Positions 1-4,572 of a stretch of DNA of 7,389 bases are shown here, piece by piece (position 1 is the stretch's first letter; every line of letters starts with the position of its first letter). The translations under genes were made by a program, and so were the position numbers. Location: positions 1 to 7,389 of the forward strand of contig JAADFS010000062.1 in NCBI GenBank assembly GCA_013152795.1, read 5' to 3'. The notes beneath the pieces were generated by a model, which did no database searches, had not been told where the DNA came from, and saw only the letters and a program-made list of their open reading frames with translations. This DNA comes from Deferribacteres bacterium. GTDB taxonomy: Bacteria > Nitrospirota > Thermodesulfovibrionia > UBA6902.

Positions 1-76
1 TCGCAGATAAAGCTTTTCCGGCAGGCTCTCCTGCCCGCTATCGGTATTTTTACGCACCCCCCACTGTAAGGATAAG
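1..76 (+). repeat. Right end of a MITE-like repeat element, cut by the window start
   Basis: Bases 1-38 are identical to 3385-3422. The similarity continues with a small indel through the CCACTGTAAGG block (61-71, matching 3439-3449). A perfect 6-bp hairpin, GGCAGG/CCTGCC with a CTCT loop, sits at 20-35. The left half of this copy must lie outside the window if it is complete. By comparison with the full copy at 3232-3453, this is the right terminal arm in the same orientation. No coding role is visible. Confidence 0.75.
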
Positions 77-97
77 TGTAAAAAGTATTATTGTCTT

Positions 98-122
98 TTC
101 CTTACAGCGGCAAAAAAACATC
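98..122 (-). repeat. Inverted, decayed terminal fragment of the same repeat family
   Basis: CCTTACAGCGG at 100-110 is the reverse complement (10 of 11) of CCACTGTAAGG at 61-71. The following bases, up to the ACATC at about 122, match the reverse complement of the 3423-3449 arm (…GGCATAAAAACATC). Similarity fades after about 122. This is therefore an element end facing the opposite way, 28 bases from the end of the first copy. The two together can fold as an 11-bp stem with one mismatch. Confidence 0.5.
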
Positions 123-396
123 TTATTTTCCCTTGTGTTGGGCCGGTACTTTTGATAACATAAATAATATCAGTTACGGTTTATGTACAAGGGGCTTGAC
201 ATGGGCTCTTCAGCCGATGTTTTACCCCGTTAGTTCATGCACATTGCCGACGTACACAGAGTACAGTGAATGCAGACTATGGTGACTTTTCAGGTTGCAG
301 TAGGTTATGGTTTTCAAGTTTCTTTCACGTTGTTTGTATTTTTTGTGATATTTGTGATATAGGTGTTCGCTCGGCGGGCTGTCATACTTGGTAGAG
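123..396. other. Intergenic leader without a recognised gene
   Basis: Together with the repeat fragments before it, this makes a 412-base stretch with no supported gene. The short open frames here (for example 91-285) lack a ribosome binding site, show no recognisable composition and run through repeat sequence. The segment holds an AT-rich tract at about 330-361 that includes a tandem 9-bp repeat and is the likeliest place for the promoter of the lipoprotein gene. TTGTTT followed 17 bases later by TGTGAT is only a weak sigma-70 match. No riboswitch or RNA gene could be recognised. Confidence 0.4.
343..360 (+). repeat. Tandem 9-bp direct repeat upstream of the lipoprotein gene
   Basis: TTGTGATAT occurs twice back to back (343-351 and 352-360), about 50 bases before the lipoprotein start and overlapping the candidate promoter tract. 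It could be a binding site for a regulator or simply chance in AT-rich DNA. The sequence alone cannot decide. Confidence 0.35.
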
Positions 397-404
397 AAAG
401 GAGG
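397..404 (+). promoter_or_regulatory. Strong Shine-Dalgarno site for the lipoprotein gene
   Basis: AAAGGAGG lies 8 bases before the ATG at 413. It is a near-perfect anti-16S match at good spacing and fixes that start codon. Confidence 0.8.
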
Positions 405-412
405 CAGGGGGA

Positions 413-1198
413 ATGAAGGACGGAATAATAACCATAAAGTTTGTAGTTTCAATCTTGACATGTCTTATCATTTTAGGGTGTGCATCTGCTCCGAAAAATG
501 CAAGGAATTATCAAGAACAACAGTTGGTCGCGGCTAATAATGAACATTATGATAAAGGTAAAGGATATGTTGTTCAAAGGGGATTTAAAGAAGCCAAAAA
601 GGTAAATCTCAATGCACTAATGCAGGAGATTCAAAAGACCTCGGAGAAACCCGATGAGGTAACAATAATTTGGTGGCTTCCTGAAGAATTCTGGCGGGTT
701 AATTTTGCACAACGCGCCACAATGACGGAAGCTCAGATTGAAAGGGTTCTCGGCGTTCTTCGACATTACATGATTATTATGGTCATAGATGGAAAAATCG
801 GGCCGTTGGGAGGGGTTACATACAAATCTGAAGAAACTATCCGAAACAGTATACAGCTTATAGATAGCCAAGGTGTCCACTATAGGCCGTTGAGTAGTGA
901 TGAAATCGATGCCGACACTAAAAATTTTTTGTCAATGTTTAGGCCCGTTCTTTCTAACATACTTGGACCAATGGGACAAAACATGCAGTTCTTTATATTC
1001 CCGTCTAAAAACAAAAATAGACAAGACATCGCAGATGCTAAAAGAGAAGGAGCCTTTTCGGTCAAATTGGGCAAAAAAGAATTTAAATGGAGATTACCGT
1101 TAGGTTCGCTCCTTCCAGAGAAAACATGTCCAGTAGATGGAGAAAAGTTGAACGGTGCATGGAAATTCTGTCCATGGCATGGAGTTGAACTTAAATAA
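413..1198 (+). CDS. Putative outer-membrane lipoprotein of unknown function with a C-terminal zinc-ribbon remnant
   Basis: This is a 261-residue protein with a type II signal peptide. A short charged N-terminus is followed by a hydrophobic stretch (about residues 10-22) and the lipobox I-L-G-C with Cys23 as the predicted lipidated residue. Ala at +2 favours outer-membrane sorting under the E. coli rule. The mature body contains a conserved-looking WWLPEEFW block (about 84-91), VIDGKIGPLGGVTYKSEE, LGPMGQNMQFFIFP and FKWRLPLGSLLP. It ends in CPVDG (Cys239) and CPWHG (Cys253, His256), which resembles a zinc ribbon in which the second ligands are Asp242 and His256 instead of Cys. I do not recognise a named family and assign no function. 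The start is set by the strong Shine-Dalgarno site at 397-404. The gene looks more AT-rich than polX in places, which could mean a different history, but this is only an impression. It stands alone, with a decayed repeat element after it and no clear terminator. Confidence 0.85.
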   Translation: MKDGIITIKFVVSILTCLIILGCASAPKNARNYQEQQLVAANNEHYDKGKGYVVQRGFKEAKKVNLNALMQEIQKTSEKPDEVTIIWWLPEEFWRVNFAQRATMTEAQIERVLGVLRHYMIIMVIDGKIGPLGGVTYKSEETIRNSIQLIDSQGVHYRPLSSDEIDADTKNFLSMFRPVLSNILGPMGQNMQFFIFPSKNKNRQDIADAKREGAFSVKLGKKEFKWRLPLGSLLPEKTCPVDGEKLNGAWKFCPWHGVELK

Positions 1199-1213
1199 CA
1201 TTTATATAGAAAC

Positions 1214-1396
1214 CGACCCTTAATGTTGCAAGACTGGCAGGAAGGCCTACCGGGAAAGATTGTTCCGGTTTCACGATTCAGGGGTTATAAGGCGAATATA
1301 ATATGTTCCTCTGTCCGTGTCTGGGCTTTGGCCTTTTACTGTCACGGGCAACACGACCCACCGGAAGTTGCAGGTATCGCAGATAAAGCCTTTCCG
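1214..1396 (+). mobile_element. Decayed copy of the MITE-like element between the lipoprotein gene and polX
   Basis: The left part (CCCTTAATGTTGCA, 1217-1230, then GGCAGGAAGGCCTACC, 1236-1251) matches the left arm of the element at 3232-3453 (CCTTAATATTGCA, then GGCAGGAGAGCCTGCC). The right part, 1377-1396, matches bases 1-20 and 3385-3404 at 19 of 20 positions. The spacing between the two parts is about the same as in the good copy, and the orientation is the same. The interior is diverged, the hairpins have lost pairing, and the right end beyond 1396 cannot be followed. It carries no transposase. A 63-codon open frame (1223-1414) inside it is not considered a gene. Confidence 0.55.
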
Positions 1397-1450
1397 ACAC
1401 TCCGCTGGCCATAGCTGGATAGACCCTCAACAGGATGGTATACTTTTATT

Positions 1451-3178
1451 ATGCGTAACCAGGAAGTCGCCAGGATATTCAATGAAATAGCCGACATCCT
1501 TGAGATAAAGGGCGAAAACCCTTTCAGGATCAGGGCTTACAGGAGGGCCGCCCGGAATATCGACGGGCTCACAAGGGATGTTGCGGCGATGCATGAGAAG
1601 GAACTTCTGAAGATCCCCGGCATAGGCGCTGACCTTGCAGAGAAAATCCGCGAATACGTCACCACAGGCACGCTGAAATTCTACGAGGAACTGAAGAAAG
1701 AAGCGCCGCCAGGTCTTGCGGAGATTTTATCAGTGCCCGGCTTGGGCCCGAGAACCGCGATGCTCCTTTTTGAGAAGCTCAAGATAAAAAGTATCGATGA
1801 CCTCCAGCGGTATGCGGAGGAAGGCAGGCTGAAAGGTCTTCCCGGCATAAAGGAGCGCACGGAGGAGAATATCCTCAGGGGTATCGCGATGATCAAGAGA
1901 CACTCCGGGCGTTTTCCCCTCGGACGTGTCCTGCCTGTTGCCGAGGAAATAATGAGCGAACTGCGGAAGAGATCCCCGGTCAGGGAACTGGTCGCCGCCG
2001 GCAGCCTCAGGCGGTGGAAAGATACCATAAAGGATATTGACATACTCTCAACATCCAGGGACCCGGAGAAGGTGATGGATGTATTTGTTCATCTTCCCCT
2101 TGCCAGAGAGGTGCTCATGAAGGGACCGACAAAGTCCAGCATAGTGACCGGGGAAGGCATACAGGTGGATTTAAGGGTGGTCAGCGAGGATTCCTTCGGC
2201 TCGGCCCTGGCTTATTTTACAGGGAGCAGGGCACATAACATAAGGATACGCGAACTCGCGGTAAAAAAGGGACTCAAGATAAATGAATACGGCATCTTCG
2301 ATGTCAGGACAGGAAAAAAACTCGGGGGCAGGCGTGAATCCGACGTTTTCAAAATACTCGGACTGCCTTTCATTCCGCCTGAAATAAGAGAGGATGCCGG
2401 AGAGATAGAGGCGGCGCTTGAGAACGCACTGCCGCGGCTTGTGGATACCGGTGATATAAAAGGTGACCTTCATGTGCATTCGAATTACAGCGATGGAAGC
2501 CACAGCATTCAGGAGCTTGCAGGCATTGCGGAAAAGAAAGGTTACGAATACATTGCGGTGACCGACCACTCAAAGGGTCTCGGAGTCGCCCGGGGAATGA
2601 GTATCGAGCAGATTCTCCAACAGAACAAGGAGATAAAGGATTTCAACAGAAAGTCGGAGAGGATTAAGCTGCTTTCAGGGGTGGAGGTGGACATAAGGAG
2701 TGACGGGGCGCTGGATTATCCAGACGAGGTTCTGGAAAAGCTTGACATGGTGATTGCATCCATACACTCCGGTTTCCGCCAGTCACGCAGGCAGTTGACA
2801 GGCCGTCTCGTATCCGCGATGAAAAACCCCTGTGTGACAATCATCGCCCATCCGACAGGAAGGCTTATCGGGGAGAGGGATGCCTATGACATTGACATGG
2901 AGGAGGTACTGAAAACTGCAAAAGAGACAGGCACGGTACTGGAGATAAACGCCCATCCCCTCAGGCTCGACCTCAACGATATACATATCAAAAAGGCGAG
3001 GGAGATGGGTATATGCATGGCGGTCAACACGGATGCGCATACAGACTTCCAGTTTGACTTTATGCACTACGGGGTGAGGATGGCAAGGAGGGGATGGCTT
3101 GAGAAGAAAGACGTGCTGAACGCCCTTGACCGGAACAGGCTGATGAAACATATTAAAAACAAACGCGCAAAGCGGTAA
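1451..3178 (+). CDS. polX: DNA polymerase X family protein with C-terminal PHP phosphoesterase domain
   Basis: This 575-residue protein has the usual length for bacterial PolX. In the known family it is a repair polymerase that fills short gaps and has metal-dependent 3'-5' exonuclease or phosphoesterase activity from the PHP domain. In order it shows an N-terminal 8-kDa-like region starting NEIADILEIKGENPFRIRAYRRAA. Helix-hairpin-helix elements follow at about 54-66 (IPGIG), 94-110 (VPGLG) and 127-145 (LPGI). The nucleotidyltransferase palm (GSLRRWKDTIKDIDIL) has Asp195 and Asp197, and the third Asp is Asp240 in IQVDLRV. The thumb-like YFTGSRAHNIRIRELA begins at 255. The PHP domain has all expected metal ligands visible: His341, His343 and Asp348; Asp372-His373; Glu412; His439; His467; Asp528 and His530. 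The protein therefore looks active in both domains. The ATG at 1451 fits the family N-terminus, but its Shine-Dalgarno site is poor (AGGATGG about 12 bases upstream). TATACT at 1439-1444 may be a promoter -10. Copies of the repeat element lie on both sides. Confidence 0.96.
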   Translation: MRNQEVARIFNEIADILEIKGENPFRIRAYRRAARNIDGLTRDVAAMHEKELLKIPGIGADLAEKIREYVTTGTLKFYEELKKEAPPGLAEILSVPGLGPRTAMLLFEKLKIKSIDDLQRYAEEGRLKGLPGIKERTEENILRGIAMIKRHSGRFPLGRVLPVAEEIMSELRKRSPVRELVAAGSLRRWKDTIKDIDILSTSRDPEKVMDVFVHLPLAREVLMKGPTKSSIVTGEGIQVDLRVVSEDSFGSALAYFTGSRAHNIRIRELAVKKGLKINEYGIFDVRTGKKLGGRRESDVFKILGLPFIPPEIREDAGEIEAALENALPRLVDTGDIKGDLHVHSNYSDGSHSIQELAGIAEKKGYEYIAVTDHSKGLGVARGMSIEQILQQNKEIKDFNRKSERIKLLSGVEVDIRSDGALDYPDEVLEKLDMVIASIHSGFRQSRRQLTGRLVSAMKNPCVTIIAHPTGRLIGERDAYDIDMEEVLKTAKETGTVLEINAHPLRLDLNDIHIKKAREMGICMAVNTDAHTDFQFDFMHYGVRMARRGWLEKKDVLNALDRNRLMKHIKNKRAKR

Positions 3179-3200
3179 AATCCCCCATCGGCACCCCCCG

Positions 3201-3224
3201 CCGCCCCCGCCGGCGGTATTTTAT
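3201..3224 (+). terminator. Possible weak terminator after polX
   Basis: CCGCC (3201-3205) can pair with GGCGG (3212-3216) around a 6-base loop, followed by TATTTTAT. The stem is short but all G-C and lies 22 bases after the polX stop codon. The run of T is interrupted, so termination efficiency is doubtful. Confidence 0.35.
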
Positions 3225-3231
3225 ACCACTG
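3212..3231 (+). repeat. Extra right-end fragment of the repeat family abutting the full element
   Basis: GGCGGTATTTTATACCACTG resembles GGCGATGTTTTTATGCCACTG at 3424-3444, in the same orientation, and ends exactly where the left terminal repeat of the full element begins. It suggests that the element inserted next to, or into the end of, an older copy. Confidence 0.4.
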
Positions 3232-3290
3232 TTAACCTTAATATTGCATAAACAGGCAGGAGAGCCTGCCGTAAAACCTTTATAAAGCGA
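3232..3290 (+). repeat. Left terminal inverted repeat of the element
   Basis: It starts TTAACCTTA and contains the hairpin 3255-3260/3265-3270 with an AGAG loop. It is the inverted partner of 3385-3453. The CCTTAAT.TTGCA segment also occurs in the decayed copy at 1218-1230. Confidence 0.7.
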
Positions 3291-3384
3291 TGGGATATCG
3301 GAAATAACTCTTTATTGCTGGAAGTAACGGAGAGTGAAGTTCCAAAAGATGTCAATATGCTGTGCGGAATATTTCCTTAAGGAA

Positions 3385-3453
3385 TCGCAGATAAAGCTTT
3401 TCCGGCAGGCTCTCCTGCCCGCAGGCGATGTTTTTATGCCACTGTAAGGTTAA
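3385..3453 (-). repeat. Right terminal inverted repeat of the element
   Basis: The first 38 bases are identical to positions 1-38, and the first 20 match 1377-1396 with one difference. It contains the hairpin 3404-3409/3414-3419 with a CTCT loop. It ends TAAGGTTAA, the reverse complement of the TTAACCTTA at 3232-3240. Confidence 0.75.
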
Positions 3454-3460
3454 GGTAAGG
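3451..3460 (+). promoter_or_regulatory. Ribosome binding site at the element edge that favours the start at 3467
   Basis: TAAGGTAAGG ends 6 bases before the ATG at 3467. Its first bases belong to the terminal repeat of the element. The upstream in-frame ATG at 3428 lies inside the repeat and has no comparable site before it, so 3467 is the better start. Confidence 0.5.
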
Positions 3461-3466
3461 TTTCCC

Positions 3467-4315
3467 ATGAACGTTGGCAAGGACGATGAAATAAGGTTCC
3501 TCAAATCCGAAATCAGGCGCCTCCGCAGCATTATTTCCGGACTCTCGCCTTCTCTTGAGACCATGCTCAAGTGCAGGGGATTCACTGTTTACAAGAAAGA
3601 GCCGAGGGACGACCTGCTGGTGCCCGAGAAGAAATATGCGGAGGAATTCTTTGAGAAGCTGAAAAAATACTCCTTCAGGCTGTTTCTGCGGGATGTCATA
3701 AAACATCAGGATTCCTTCTCCGCCGAAAAGGTATCCAGATACGCAACAAGGCAGGTCTCATCGCAATACATCGATTTCCTGCTCAGGGCCGGTCTCGCGG
3801 AGTCCTTTGATAGCCGCTACCGCCTTAAAAAGCGGCCCATCAGGAGTTTCGGCGCGACCCTCGAGTGGTTTGTCGCAGGATTGATCGAAAGGGAGTTTCA
3901 GGCCGAGACACTATGGGGTGTGAAATTCAGAAGGCCCGACATCGGAGGCGATTACGACCTTATAGCCAGGGTTGAATCTCTGATAGTTTATATGGAAATC
4001 AAGTCATCGCCTCCCAAACAGATTTATGATAAGGAAATCGCCGCATTCCTGAAACGCGTGGAAGACCTTGCACCGGACATGTCGGTGTTTTTTGTTGATA
4101 CCGAGCTCCGTATGAAGGACAAGATCGTGCCCATGTTTGAGGATGCGCTTCAGAGACGATATAAAAACCATATACCGGTGGAGAGAATAAAAAAGGAGTT
4201 GTTCCATATAAACCGGAAAATCTTTATAATAAATGCAAAAGGCGGCATTGCATCGAACTTCGGCACGGTACTGGGTTTCCTGCTTCATAAAACGCCGGAT
4301 ATGAACGCGAGGTAA
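3467..4315 (+). CDS. Uncharacterised PD-(D/E)XK nuclease-like protein with a winged-helix-like middle region
   Basis: This is a 282-residue soluble protein from the chosen ATG. The N-terminus (about 5-30) is charged and helical (DEIRFLKSEIRRLRSIISGL), possibly a short coiled coil. Residues about 69-122 (FSAEKVSRYATRQVSSQYIDFLLRAGLAESFDSRYRLKK) look like a winged helix. Residues 130-212 resemble a restriction-endonuclease-like fold: a helix with Glu133 and Glu141, then GGDYDLIA with Asp162 and Asp164, then VYMEIKSS with Glu177 and Lys179. This gives the D-(X)n-E-X-K pattern of metal-dependent nucleases, so activity is plausible. No named family is recognised, and the substrate is unknown. Holliday-junction resolvase-like, restriction-like and Mrr-like proteins share the motif. 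An ATG at 3428 would add 13 residues encoded by repeat DNA and is less likely. The gene follows polX in the same direction but is separated by the repeat element. The small cysteine protein gene follows 68 bp later and may be co-transcribed. Confidence 0.85.
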   Translation: MNVGKDDEIRFLKSEIRRLRSIISGLSPSLETMLKCRGFTVYKKEPRDDLLVPEKKYAEEFFEKLKKYSFRLFLRDVIKHQDSFSAEKVSRYATRQVSSQYIDFLLRAGLAESFDSRYRLKKRPIRSFGATLEWFVAGLIEREFQAETLWGVKFRRPDIGGDYDLIARVESLIVYMEIKSSPPKQIYDKEIAAFLKRVEDLAPDMSVFFVDTELRMKDKIVPMFEDALQRRYKNHIPVERIKKELFHINRKIFIINAKGGIASNFGTVLGFLLHKTPDMNAR

Positions 4316-4332
4316 ATATCGGCCTGATGATG

Positions 4333-4338
4333 TATAAT
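4333..4338 (+). promoter_or_regulatory. Candidate -10 box before the small cysteine protein gene
   Basis: A perfect TATAAT lies 45 bases before the ATG at 4384 and is preceded directly by TG. No convincing -35 hexamer is present at 16-18 bases, since that position falls in the end of the upstream gene. The box is a possible internal promoter only. Confidence 0.25.
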
Positions 4339-4372
4339 GAATACGGCTGAACTGTTACGAAAATTCCACTCA

Positions 4373-4379
4373 GGGAGGT
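4373..4379 (+). promoter_or_regulatory. Shine-Dalgarno site for the 54-residue protein
   Basis: GGGAGGT lies 4 bases before the ATG at 4384. This strong site is a main reason to accept the short open frame as a real gene. Confidence 0.7.
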
Positions 4380-4383
4380 AAAG

Positions 4384-4548
4384 ATGTCTGAAGATATATG
4401 TATTTTATGCGCCTGGAGGGCCACCTGCCAGAAAAAGTTCTCTATAAGCGGTAAAGATATAAAGTGTGCCGATTTCGTAAGGGACGTCTCTATCCGCAGC
4501 AAGGAAGACAAGGAAAAGGAGCCGGCGGATTCTGAAAAGAAACAGTAA
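4384..4548 (+). CDS. Small four-cysteine protein, probably metal binding
   Basis: This 54-residue protein begins MSEDICILCAWRATCQKK. Cysteines fall at positions 6, 9, 15 and 28 (C-x2-C-x5-C-x12-C), with an aromatic/basic segment between and KCADFVRDVSI after the last one. The tail (about 39-54) is highly charged, rich in Lys and Glu, and probably disordered. Four cysteines in the first 28 residues suggest one zinc ion or, less likely, an Fe-S cluster. There is no signal peptide or membrane segment, so it is probably cytosolic. A strong Shine-Dalgarno site at 4373-4379 supports the start. It lies 68 bp after the nuclease-like gene on the same strand and converges on the radical SAM gene 24 bp away. 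Its function is not known, and the gene is short enough to be missed by standard annotation. Confidence 0.8.
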   Translation: MSEDICILCAWRATCQKKFSISGKDIKCADFVRDVSIRSKEDKEKEPADSEKKQ

Positions 4549-4556
4549 CCGCCGGC
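4521..4556. terminator. Possible terminator hairpin between convergent genes
   Basis: GCCGGCGG (4521-4528) pairs perfectly with CCGCCGGC (4549-4556) around a 20-base loop. The left arm lies inside the last codons of the small cysteine protein, and the right arm lies after its stop. A run of six T at 4569-4574 follows at some distance. On the minus strand the hairpin is followed by CTCCTTTTCC, so it might serve the radical SAM gene as well. The wide loop and displaced T run lower confidence. Confidence 0.4.
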
Positions 4557-4572
4557 CCCGCATTCCGATTTT

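Larger units (their letters stand above)
3232..3453. mobile_element. MITE-like non-autonomous element with about 60-bp terminal inverted repeats
   Basis: The left arm (3232-3290) and the reverse complement of the right arm (3385-3453) align throughout. Both begin TTAACCTTA, continue to GCATAAA, share the 17 bases GGCAGGAGAGCCTGCCG without mismatch, and end with an AAAA.CTTTAT block and GCGA. The right arm has about 11 extra bases before the shared hairpin. Each arm contains its own GGCAGG/CCTGCC hairpin (3255-3270 and 3404-3419). The 94-base interior has no usable open frame. Related sequences at 1-76, about 98-122 and 1214-1396 show that it is a repeated family. Short length, inverted ends and lack of coding capacity fit a MITE. 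No clear target-site duplication was found, and the mobilising transposase is unknown. A large REP/BIME-like unit is the alternative. Confidence 0.7.

Noticed and set aside
196..219. TTGACA at 196-201 as the -35 of a promoter
   Set aside because: No acceptable -10 hexamer occurs 15-19 bases downstream.
91..285. 64-codon open frame on the plus strand before the lipoprotein
   Set aside because: It starts within repeat-derived DNA, has no Shine-Dalgarno site and has no protein-like composition.
1223..1414. 63-codon open frame ending in …GIADKAFPTLRWP
   Set aside because: It runs through the decayed repeat copy. The GIADKAF peptide is simply the translation of the repeat arm, also readable at 3382-3402. 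There is no ribosome binding site and no family resemblance.
1..3453. The repeats as a CRISPR array
   Set aside because: Copies are long, irregularly spaced, partly inverted and diverged. There are no uniform spacers and no cas genes.
3428..3466. Upstream start of the nuclease-like gene giving 13 more residues
   Set aside because: The extra residues are encoded by the terminal repeat, and the ATG at 3467 has the better ribosome binding site.
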